Below are positions 37,034-47,200 of a stretch of DNA of 64,000 nt, piece by piece. Both the position numbers and the translations under genes were made by a program. Source of the DNA: Lytechinus pictus (taxonomy: Eukaryota > Echinodermata > Echinoidea > Temnopleuroida > Toxopneustidae); NCBI RefSeq assembly GCF_037042905.1, contig NW_026974141.1:953001-1017000 (forward strand), read 5' to 3'. The notes under the pieces were generated by a model. It saw only the letters and a program-made list of their open reading frames with translations. It made no database searches and was not told the DNA's origin. Each line of letters opens with the position of its first letter. The stretch's first letter is position 1.

Positions 37034-37341
37034 TTTATACATAATAATTTATATTTAATAAATTAAATTGAATTAGCTTGTTTTAAATCAAAACTACGTT
37101 TACCAGTCTTATCATCATTATAATTATTGTTCTCCTGCAGCAATTTATGGAGTTTCGGAAGATTATTAGCAATCCCGACATCCTCAGTCCTCAGACAGCC
37201 GAGCCGGTCATTGATGTCATCGTTAAAGCCATTGAGGCCGAGAAACCACGACTACGCTACCCAACCAGTCCGAATGTAGGTGATTGGTTAGCCAAGAGAT
37301 ACGTCACAGAAGATGTAACGGGCACGGAGAGTTGGTTCTAA
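31624..37341 (+). CDS. RDH8-like: Short-chain dehydrogenase, RDH8 / 17beta-HSD1-like
   Basis: Five exons: 31624-31888, 33193-33372, 34242-34335, 36023-36125 and 37141-37341 (stop TAA). All have AG/GT borders and closing phases, giving 280 residues. It is a classical SDR that should oxidise or reduce a retinoid, steroid or similar lipid alcohol with NAD(P)(H). The cofactor loop is SGCSTGIG (residues 9-16), followed by YATMRNLGKK, typical of RDH8. NNAGYG is at 90-95. The catalytic set is N115, S143, Y156 and K160 (YNASK). PGPV at 186-189 also fits. It is somewhat shorter than vertebrate RDH8 or HSD17B1, mainly at the C-terminus. The ATG at 31624 directly precedes the Rossmann strand. AATAAA near 38485 is a possible poly(A) signal. 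RDH8-like is the best call; true orthology is not shown. Confidence 0.92.
31906..33180. other. SDR intron 1 content
   Basis: It contains a possible decayed MITE (about 31906-32340, TTAGCTCATGAGCAA start) and a hairpin of the GTCTTTGTCGAAAATT family at 32728-32885 (arms GTCTTTGTCGAAAATTAATG and CATCAATTTTCGACAAAGAC). The remainder is unremarkable. Confidence 0.55.
33430..33642. repeat. Hairpin between two (TA)n runs
   Basis: (TA)n at 33430-33452 and about 33602-33642 bracket an inverted pair: ATATTGTAAAGAAATGGATG at 33502 and CATCCATTTCTTTACAATAT ending at 33607. It is possibly a MITE inserted at a TA-rich site, in SDR intron 2. Bases 33643-34241 show nothing else. Confidence 0.6.
34346..34442. 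mobile_element. Hairpin MITE, AACCAACGAACGTAGAGGG family
   Basis: AAACCAACGAACGTAGAGGG pairs with CGCCCTCTGCATTCGTTGGT. It begins about 11 bases after the SDR exon 3 donor. A relative lies at 36138-36210, just after the exon 4 donor, and another is the outer shell of 9488-10132. Confidence 0.7.
35083..35260. mobile_element. Hairpin MITE, GGTGGGTGTTTCATAAAGC family
   Basis: Second copy of the 22578-22746 family: GGTGGGTGTTTCATAAAGCT left, and right end with AGCACTATGAAACACACCCC. The arms have diverged more than in the other copy. In SDR intron 3. Confidence 0.75.
35274..35883. mobile_element. Snapback MITE, AAGTCCACCC family
   Basis: The left TTAAAGGACAAGTCCACCC is inverted at the right as GGGGTGGACTTGACCTTCAA; the right TTAA has mutated. 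Most of the 610 bp folds on itself (AAAACAGTTATATGCACATC / GTGCATATAACTGTTTTG). Related copies are at 9523-10107 and, partial, at 54268-54490. Confidence 0.75.
36138..36210. mobile_element. Hairpin MITE next to the SDR exon 4 donor
   Basis: TAACGAACGCAGAGGG at the left and GTTAACGCCCTCTACGTTG at the right form the arms. Same family as 34346-34442. It starts about 12 bases after the GT of the exon 4 donor (36126). Confidence 0.6.
36330..37030 (-). repeat. Probable LINE 3' UTR remnant and low complexity
   Basis: TTTGATTTGATTTGATTTAT at about 36338 looks like a minus-strand retroposon tail. Then come repeated AACATAATACATA-type AT-rich segments (36480-36740), and a (TA)n run at 36996-37029 just ahead of the last SDR exon. 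No coding part. Confidence 0.4.
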
Positions 37342-37529
37342 GATCAGCACGTGTCCCGTCCGGGGCGATTTTTTTTTCTTACGGAAATGTCGGCCTTTTA
37401 TCTTTCTGTATACCACAGATAAGCCGTTTCGGAGTCTTTGAATTAGGCTACATGGCATTGACTTCTGTTTTGTCCAAAGCCTCCCCTTTTTTTTCTTTTT
37501 CAAGTAAAAAATTGAGAAATTGTTAATCT

Positions 37530-37620
37530 TAAGTACTTGCCTTTACATTGGGATTGGAACCTGGACATAGCCATTGCGCAAGGATTATCCCATTGCGCTA
37601 CGCTGACCGGTTTTACTCGA
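37530..37620 (-). mobile_element. tRNA-derived SINE head
   Basis: On the minus strand an A-box-like TAGCGCAATGGGATAA and a B-box-like GGTTCCAATCCC are spaced as in a tRNA. The ends do not form an acceptor stem, so it is a tRNA-derived SINE fragment and not a functional tRNA. It lies about 190 bp past the SDR stop. Confidence 0.55.
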
Positions 37621-37693
37621 ATCATTGCCAATTAATTTAAATCTTTCCGGTGATGTCGGGAAGAAAATGTTCGTAGGAAAAAATAATCGCGTC

Positions 37694-37845
37694 CAGGGCA
37701 AAGGGACGTTTTTCCTACAAGTCCCGTTTCATCTGTCAGTTACCATATATAATAGCAGTGTTTCTCAGCCAATCATAATCAATGAAAGTTGTCAAATCTG
37801 ACAACTTTTCGGACAAAAAAGGTGTTGGTGAAACGTTCTCCTTCG
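37694..37845. mobile_element. Hairpin MITE, CAGGG...GTCCCGTTTC family
   Basis: AAGGGACGTTTTTCCTACAA and CAACTTTTCGGAC lie in the two half-elements, with AGTTGTCAAATCTGACAACT forming a small inner palindrome. It is collinear with the broken copy at 52624-52937, which carries an insertion. Confidence 0.55.
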
Positions 37846-38027
37846 CGGTTTCCTTTTCACAAATATTTACAACTATGTAACTTTGTCATTATTATACGTG
37901 TCATGGTAACCTTAATTGTGATAGGCTGCTGAGACCTGCGACCATTGTATTGGTCATGATTACAAAGTAACCATATTCGTAATACTTTTTATGCCAAATA
38001 ATATGTATATTATGTTTCAAGTAATGT

Positions 38028-38420
38028 GTTTCATAAAGCTTTTGGTAAAGTCACGCACAACTTTAGCATCTTATTAGGTGCAAAGTTTAACACAAGAAAG
38101 TCTTTCAAGCCACGGGTAACCTACACGAGCAACTTTATATACGCCCCCCCCCAAAAAAAAAAGAAGATAATAATAATGATAATAATAGATAAAGTAAATA
38201 AATGAATAAATAAATAAATTAATTAATTAATAAAGTATTATAATAATGATAAATAAAAATGAATTGATAGTAACACTAACATTAATAATGAGAATAATAA
38301 TAATATTAAATGAATAAATAAATATATAAATGAATGAATGAATAGTGATGATAATAACATTATTAATAAATAAAATAATCATATTGATAATAATAGATAA
38401 GTGAATAAACATAAAAAATT
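38028..38420. repeat. Partial hairpin MITE and AAT-rich low complexity
   Basis: 38028-38142 starts GTGTTTCATAAAGCTTTTGG and resembles half of the GGTGGGTGTTTCATAAAGC family. A C-run/A-run junction is at 38144-38162, followed by AATAATGATAAT/AAATAAAT low-complexity sequence. Confidence 0.5.
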
Positions 38421-38586
38421 CCCTTATTTTGTTGTGTTTGTTCTGTTTCATCGTCAAACTGAGAATATTTCGTTATTGTTTGGACCGAAATAAATAAACG
38501 ATTTTGAATTTAATTATGAATCTGTGACGTACATGTGTGTCATTCCGTGTTTGCAGCCCCAAGCCCAAACCTTTGTAACTACTATA

Positions 38587-39370
38587 CAGTGCAACCCACA
38601 AAAAACGAAACCGAGATTAAGCGATGATTTATCATAACTTAATCACAAATACAATAGACCTGCCAATGTAAAGCTTAGAATCTCCTCTTTCATCTGATAT
38701 TCCTCATTCCCGCATGAGTGAGCAAAAACAATTTGAAGAAAGGATACCAAAAACTCATTTGGCGGGGGGTATCTGAATTTCAAAAAGCAAATCGCATGCC
38801 TAAAAAGTTCAATATCTGCTCTTTTGTTTGATACCTTAATCACAAAAAATGGTCAAGAAGTAAACAAGTTATGTTCTCTCGAAACAATTCTTGTATTTCC
38901 ATAATTTCATTAAATAAACGTGTTTTCACCGGTTTCCCACATGGTTAACAAAAGACTTAATGCATGGCTGATCGTCAACAAAACGGAGTGTGAAGTGAGT
39001 TTGAACGCTAGCCTGCAGAACCCCTTCATTTTTTATGAAATTATTGAAATTCAAGCCTTATTTCAAATAACCAGAACTTTGTTATTTCTTGACCATTTTC
39101 TGTAATTGAGGTATCAAATTAAAGAGCAGCTATTGAACTTTTTAGAAATGTGGTTTTCTTTTTGAAACCCAGATACAGCCCGCCAAATGACTTTTTGCTA
39201 TCCCCTCTTCAAATTGTTTTTGCTCACTCATGCATGAATGAGAAAGAATCTAAGTAATTTTAGATGAAAGAGGAGATTCTGAGCTTTACAATGGTAGGTC
39301 ATTTGTCTATTGTATCATTGTATGATAAATTATCGATAAATCTCGGTTTCGTTTTTTGTGGGACGCACTG
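38587..39370. mobile_element. Tc1/mariner-type MITE, TA target
   Basis: CAGTGCAACCCACAAAAAAC at the left is inverted at the right as GTTTTTTGTGGGACGCACTG. TA flanks both ends (38585-38586 and 39371-39372). Long sub-terminal arms continue inward (GAATCTCCTCTTTCATCTGA near 38680 versus ATGAAAGAGGAGATTCTGAG near 39265). The 0.78-kb element has no transposase. Confidence 0.75.
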
Positions 39371-39372
39371 TA

Positions 39373-40090
39373 TAACGATCATGGCCCCTTAACTGCCCCC
39401 CTAACCTCCATCTTCCTTGTTATTTGACAAGAGAAATTAAAGAAATAGGAATAGTTTTTTATTATCCTTCTCTTATGCCCCCACCTCCCGACCATTTTGT
39501 GTGTATTCTTCAATCTTTACTTACCTCCCTCTTATTTTTCCTACTGAGGCCTACATAAATCGTTTGCTTTTAGTTTAAAGACTTGTGCTAACTTTGTGAG
39601 TAATTTAAGAAATCACATTGTGATTTTTTTATAGTTTGAAATATTGGTCTAAAAGATTTAGGAAAATATTCATTTATAAATCAAAATAGGCATATTTACA
39701 TAACAAGACCCCCCTTAAAAAGCCGTTAGCGGCATCAGGGGTCTATAGCACAGTTTTTTTTTTTTTTTTTTTACAGTGCCGTTGTAAACCGAGATTTTTG
39801 AGGGGCAGATATGTCATAAAGAGCCAGAAATTTCTTTTAAAAAAAGCTGCAGGCGAGTGCAGCAAGCGATCCAACACTTTTTAATATAAAAATTTATTTT
39901 TGTAATACATTTAACTTATTATTCAGAAAGTATATTTCACCCTCTTTTCCTTTCCCTCCCCATTTTCTCCTCTTCTTTTTCTATGTCCCGAAGATATGGG
40001 GGTCATTTGACCCCAAGTCCCTCGTCTGTTACCTATTTTCGTTCAGTAACCAATCGAAAGCAAGACTTCGTGGTATCATGGAAAAAATGA
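39373..40090. other. Intergenic stretch without recognised genes
   Basis: It contains a T run of about 20 at 39755-39772 and a GCAGGCGAGTGCAGCAAGCG motif near 39847. Nothing codes. Confidence 0.5.
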
Positions 40091-40884
40091 TTAAAGGAGA
40101 ATGAAACCCTTGAAACCAGCTGAATCCATATAAAAGAGAAAAATCAAAGAAACATATTGTTGAAAGTTTGAGGAAGATTGAATGAATAATAATAAAGTTA
40201 TGAGCATTTGAATATTGAGATCACTAATGCCATGTAGATCGTCTCATTGGCAATGCGACCAAGATCTGTGATGTCACACACGTACAACTCCCTCATTACT
40301 TATTTAGTACTTATGTCACTTATATTCTCACTTTTATAGAGTCTATCACTAGGTGAGGTGTTCTCTTTATGAGAGGACAAGTACAGAGGTTTCACAACAT
40401 TATATCATTGATGAATCGTTTGTCATTATGATTAGAATGAGCAAAAAGAGATGTTTTGGGGTATATTTTCAGTGTCCAAAATTGGACAACTCTTGCCTTT
40501 TGGACACTGAAAATGTACCCCAAAACATCTCTTTTTGCTCATTCTAATCATATGACAAACGATTCATCATTGATATAATGTTGTGAAACCTCTGTACTTG
40601 TCCTCTCATAAAGAGAACACCTCACCTTGTGATAGACTCTATAAAAGTGAGAATATAAGTGAAATAAGTACTAAAGTAATGAGGGAGTTGTACGTGTGTG
40701 ACATCACAGATCTTGGTTGCATTGCCAATGGGAGGATCTACATGGCATTAGTGATCTCAATTTTCAAATGCTCATAACTTTCTTATTATTCATTCAATCT
40801 TCCTCAAACTTTCAACAATATGTTTCTTTGATTTTTCTCTTTGATATGGATTCAGCTGGTTTCAAGGGTTTCATTCTCCTTTAA
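40091..40884. mobile_element. 794-bp TTAA-flanked palindrome
   Basis: TTAA at 40091-40094 and 40881-40884 flanks arms that are near-perfect reverse complements about 40487. The end sequence AGGAGAATGAAACCCTTGAA is exact on both sides except for small indels, and the loop is only about 10-25 bp around 40487. It fits a snapback piggyBac-type MITE. A second copy with a damaged left arm is at 45100-45665. Its right end is about 365 bp upstream of the start codon of the gene at 41249, so it may touch that promoter. Confidence 0.8.
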
Positions 40885-41248
40885 GGCCTAACAAATTTTA
40901 TGAAATGGGAACCCCTATTCCTCTATGTCTTAATTAGTTTTTGATTGGTGGAAACATTCGACCAATCAATTTCATCACTCTACGTGTATTACGTCATATC
41001 ACACTATGCGCCTTGCGCAATTCGCGCGCGCGCATCATACATTTTGGCATGCGCCGCGCCAATTATAATTTTAATTGAGTCGACAAAATTTTCAAATTCC
41101 ATTCAAATTGCGTTGACTTTGTGCTAGGACAGGGCAATGTTTTTCGTTCATTAATTTTTCTTCAAAATTGTTCAAACAGGATTCGTCCTTTAAAAAAAAT
41201 CGTTAGTAGTTTAAGGTGAACTTAACCTCATCTCTCGGCCGTGTAACC

Positions 41249-44200
41249 ATGACCGATGAAAGAGCACTTGATTCAAGTTTTGATCGAAATGGAAGAGTCG
41301 TCCAACTCCAAGAAAAGATTCTGAACAAAAATGCCAGCAATACCCAAGTCTACATCGACGACCGGCAGCATGGGCGGTTTGATGTCGCAAAGTTATCTGC
41401 TGCAGGGGACCAAGCCAAAGTCGAGACTGTAGTCGATGCTGGTCTTGACAAATTTTACGAGAACAATGCCAAGTTTAATGAAATATCTGGGTATGAGGAC
41501 ATGAGAGAACTGCTCAGCAGTGAAGATGCCCTCTCGGCTGGCTATTCAGGAGGGGAAGAAATATTTCTTGAAGGTGAGTAAAAAGGGAAGTGAAGTGATT
41601 CATATGAATCCCACTCATGCCCGAAAGGATGATAATATCATCGTTGTTGTTGTTGGTGGTGAAGATGGTGATATGATATCTGATATTAGTGTCTAGATCT
41701 AGTGATAATGATGAGGATGATGATATTAATGGTGGTGATGATGAGGACGATGATGATGATTATGATTAATGAAGATGGCGATGGTTATGATGAGCTTACT
41801 ATGGTGGTGGAGTCGGCGGCGATATAATGAAAAATATGAAAAGTAAGGGCTTTGGCCATGACGATGGTGATGGTATTGGTGCATGTTATGGTGATATTTA
41901 TTGGGAATGATGAGTGTGGTGATGGTTGTGATGATGACGAGGAGGATGACGATAATGGTGATGTCGAGGATCATTACGGAGATGATAATGATGAAAATTA
42001 GGTGGAGGAAGGAGAAAGAGAAGAAGAAGAAGAAGAAGACGACGACGACGAAGAAGAATAATAATAAGACGACGACGAATAGAAGAAGACGAAGAAGAAT
42101 AAGAAGGAAGAAAGAAGAAGAAAAAAGGAAAAAGAAGAAGAAAGTAGGAGGAGAATAAGAAGAAGTAAAAGTAAAAGAAGAGGATGGAAAGGAAGAAAAA
42201 GGGGTGGAAGGAAGTAAAAAATAACACACAAAACAGGAGCAAACTCGTAAGAATAATCTTGACCTACCAAGCCTCAATACCATGTCCGTTACTTGTAGAT
42301 CATTCCCCGATGGACGAATCTGAGTCGACAGAGGATGAAGTCGATGATGATGTCGGCATTGATGTTACTTACAAAAAACGTCGTCAATGTGATGATCCAT
42401 CATCTCTCGTGGTCATTGGTCGTGGAATTCGTCTCCACACTCCTCCTCGTGACGAACCAATAGAGAAAGAAGAAGGAAGTCAACGACCACAACCGGAAGG
42501 AGAAGGTGATTTTTCTTTAAAAGACCTATTGGTTTCGTTTTTGTTTTCATCCTCCTCCTCCCCTCCCTCCCCCACCTTCTTTCCAAGACCATTGATCGGT
42601 TATATTCGGGTTATCAATAAAACATTGCGATTGCGTTAAAATAATTTCCATCATTATTTTCTTGGGGTATCTTTCATTAATTGTTTATGCATTACGTCAA
42701 GAATATTTAAAAAAAAAAACTATTAATGACCCTACCTTATATCAGTGAATCCGAACTGCACAATATCGTCACTTCATTACACTGTCAGATGCAACACTTC
42801 CATATTACGCGGGAATTATATGTCAAAGCCCCGCCAACAGATCTATATTTCTCTCTTGTCACAACACTTAGCAGAATCTGACGCTTCCTCGCCTACAACA
42901 GACGATATCCAGATAGATCCTGAGATCTTCCTACCGACCCCATCGACACACCCGGAGTCCAAGCGAGCGGGATCGTCTCGACGTCCGACACTCAGTCCCG
43001 TCATCGAAGAAGACGTCCGTGAATACATGCAAACATGGCGTTACGAAGACGAGGACGATGGGCGCGAGGGTGATGTCGATTCTGGGGCTGGAGACTCGAC
43101 GTCGAACGTTGTAGAATCCGTCATCAACCTTGGTTCCGATGATGATTACGCCAACGAGATTTCGAGGGTTCTATCATCGGCAGCTGTAGATGCCGCACTC
43201 GCTGAGATTGATAATGGTAAATGTGGATTATGAGAAAACATATATTTTTTTATCCTGTCTCGTATTGATTCATATTAACCCATTTCCAATTACCACCTTA
43301 GATAATTAAATGAAGGATAATGAAGCGAAATAGATAAAACAAATTTTCAATGATGTCAACTACTTTAATTCCGGGGCGGCGCACCATGGCGAGGGGGGTC
43401 GACCACCCTAAGATTGTTCAAGTCCTAAAAAAAGTATATAAGAGTGAGAGAGAGAGAGAGAGAGAGAAGAGAGAAAAAATAAGCTTTTGAAAAGGGAAGA
43501 CAGAAGAAGGATGAATGACAAAAAGACAAGTGCGGGTCTTTAATACTCTGTTATATTATTTAATGGGGAAAATTATATCATTTTCATGGTTCCTTGCCTA
43601 CCCCACCCCCCCCCCCCTCCCATCTAAGCCCTGCGAGGATTGATGAATTAATAACTTTAGATTAACGTAACGATTAGACTTTCGAATACCCGAGTACTCG
43701 AGGAGTGAATAAACAGATGTTTTCTATAGATAAACGAAACAAATTATTATCAAGTAATTAAATAATTAGACAAAGAATCAACCGAATCACTATTTATGCA
43801 TTTTAAAATGGTTTATTTCATAAACAAGTAATTACAATAATAGAACTACAGAGACACAAATGACAACTATTAGTTTTGATGAAATTTATCAAATATTTTA
43901 AAAATAATTTCTTATGATTTTTTTCAGAAGAAGAAAAGATACGGCCACCAAAAAATCCGCCGACCGGATGCAACGAGGACTTGGATGATAGCTGTGATGG
44001 TAACCAATTCATGTATTTCATATATCTTTTCAAATTGTGAAATAAACCGAACATAACAAAAAGCAAAAATAAAAAATAAATTCATCATATGGCTCTGTGC
44101 AATTGCGTAAATTGAGGTCTTCTATGTTGAAATATTATAATCAATAATATATATTGATTAAAAATATTTATAGGCGCACAAGATATACCTTTTTCCCAAG

Positions 44201-47200
44201 AACTTTTCTCATATTTCTGGTGGTTCTCATTATCCTCCCGTCTCCCACCTCCACCCCTCACTCTTGTCTCTTGGCTAATACCGTCTGGAGACATGATTTT
44301 TAGTCAGATATTTTTTCGCTATTCTTAATAAATGTGCATTAAAAAGGGGCTTAGTTCCCAGCGATGATTCGAATGTCCTTTATTCTGAGGTTTGTTAAAT
44401 AGTTTATTATTGTTATTTTGGGTTTTTGATAATTTGATATAATAAAACAAATCATTAGAATGACTTTCACGACGTTTATTTGTGTTAGTTAATAAATAAG
44501 TAGAGGGTGTAGAGGTGTATATTTATTTTTAAAAAATCTTTATAAAATATTGTTGTCTTCGCTATTTGGTGAATGTTTCATTTATCTGTATTTTCTAGAT
44601 ATTGTCATCATTCTACCAGAGGCACAGGAATTAAACTACTACAACGTCCCAGTCGGGTGTAGTCTTGAGGACAGCCTCCAGGATGCGGCAAACGCACGGG
44701 CTCAGCTAGACGCACAGGCAGATTTCTTAGAGAATAGTCTTAATTGCCTGGAGACCACTCTAGATCGAATGTCACTCAATGAGGCCGTGATGCCAGACGG
44801 AAGTGTGGTGAGTATCATTGTCCATCTCATCATCGGGTTCATCCAGGGGCGGTACTACATAGGGGCAGGGGCGACCCCCTATGATTTCTGCTTAAAATAG
44901 TATTTAAAAAGGGGAAGAAGAGAAAATGGGGAAAAGGTACAAAAGGACAAAGAATATGCACAAGGAAAGGTCTGGTCCGTTTAACTTGTTCATAACCCTG
45001 TAATTAAGTTGGAAACAAAACCTGACGCCAAGTTATCTTGGCCCCCTCGACAGCCCGGCACCGCCATGGTATATCACACTATCCCTATCACTATCTCTTG
45101 GAGCAAGTTAGCTTTTGTGAAAGCAGAAAAATCAAAAAATAAGATCAACAAAAGTTTGAGTAAAATAGGACTAGCAATAAAAGAGTTATGAGCATTTGAA
45201 TGTCGAGATAATGCTATGGAGATCCTCCCATTGGCAATGCGACCAAGATCTGTGATGTCACACACGTACAACTCTCCCATTTGGACACTGAAAATATACC
45301 CCAAAACATTTCTTTTTGCTCATTCTGATCATATGACAAACGATTCATCAATGATATAATGTTGTGAAACCTCTGTACTTGTCATCTCATAAAGAGAACA
45401 CCTCACCTTGTGATAGACTCTATAAAAGTGAGAATATAAGTGAAATAAGTACTAAAGTAATGAGGGAGTTGTACGTGTGTGATATCACAGATCTTGGTCG
45501 CATTGCCGATAGGAGGATCTACATGGCACTAGTGATCTCAATATTCAAATGCTCATAACTTTCTTATTATTCATTCAATCTTCCTCAAACTTTCAACAAT
45601 GTGTTCCTTTGATTTTTCTCTTTGATATGGATTCAGCTGGTTTCAAGGGTTTCATTCTCCTTTAAATTCATTATCTCGTATCATTTCATATTCCATTTCA
45701 TATCATTCCTTATAGCCTTTTTTATCTCCTACTCACGATCGTTGACATTAACATCATCGCCATAATCATCACCATCATTATTACCACCACCGTCATCAAG
45801 ATCATCATCATCATTATCATCATCACAAACATCCACTCTAGTTCGTAACCGTTTTAAAGCAAAGTCTAATTTCAAACTAAAGCAGATGCTCGAGCATTGA
45901 CTTCCTAATTTTGACGCCATCTTTTTTACGTCTTTCTCTTGTGTGTCACTCGCACCAATCACGTACGTTCATCCCTCCAACTCAGTGTAAAAAGTGGGCG
46001 GAGCTTAATCGGATTTTCGGGCCTAGCAACCCTGTTAGCAACGCCTGTTAGCATCGTTTGGCTCAATCTCCATAATGTCTGCGATATTAAAATCCTACAA
46101 ACTGATGGAATTATTCAAATTTAGTAAGGCTATGAATGTTTATCATTTACACTGACTATCGGTGTACAAACTCATACCGAATTTAAAGGCAATTGCCGGT
46201 TATATTACGAATTATCAGTCATTTTGATGAGTGATGCAAAGTGCCAAAATTTATGAAAATATAGCGTAAATTTTATATAGCATTTCAAAATCCTTATTTT
46301 CAATATCCCCATAATTTTTTGTTGTTTTAAAAAATATCTTATTACATTTACCAGAATTTTCCCGACCTGATAACGTTAATAGATTACTGTTTCTCGGCTT
46401 TATGAGGAAATGCCAGACCTTCAAAATCAGGTTAATTTTTGTTATATTTCTAACAGAAAATTGTTAGATTCGAACTACTATACCAACTTTACGCCCGAAG
46501 GAGGGTTATCATCTCGTATTGTTGTGTAAATGATACATAGCAATTCATTTTAGGAGTGTATTAATCCATGTTAGATAATCTTTTTCACGATGAGTTTTGT
46601 AATGAAGATAAAAAATCAAGTTCATTCTTGGCACGCGAGCCGCAGAATGATAAATTTTAGCGTGCGCAGACGGGGCTGATCCCTAGTGTGTCGGACGGGA
46701 TTATCTAGTCCCATACTGGCCATGCTGGTTTCGGGTGGTATATTCTACGTACATTTTCCCCTTGCGATGACCACTGTCCAGTGTTATAGTGCTTAATGTT
46801 GATACTTAATCTGTGAAATGAATAGTTTACCGATATCTAAAAATGCTCTAATATACCTGACACATGATTGATCTCATTTTCGACTTTTATTATTTCTTTC
46901 GACGTGCATGAATTACAAAAAGTCAATCTTAGAATGTGTACATTGACTGTATATACTCTAGTTAAAAATGAAAGAATTGTCAAGGCTTGGGAAATATCGT
47001 GTTAAGTTTGCCCAATGTCATGAGTATCTCACTGTATGTTAAACAGATCACAGAATGACTGTAAACTTTGTAAATTCCACGGCTGCCTCCACGAACTGGG
47101 ACATGAAGACGACATGGCGGCTCCTGATTTGTTAAAATAAAAATGATGGCAATATTTACAACAATTTTGAATCATACAACTGCGATAAACCAGGCTCTCG

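Noticed and set aside
40583-45558. Similar 64-codon ORFs at 40583-40777 and 45364-45558
   Set aside because: The similarity reflects two copies of one palindromic MITE; the reading frame is incidental.
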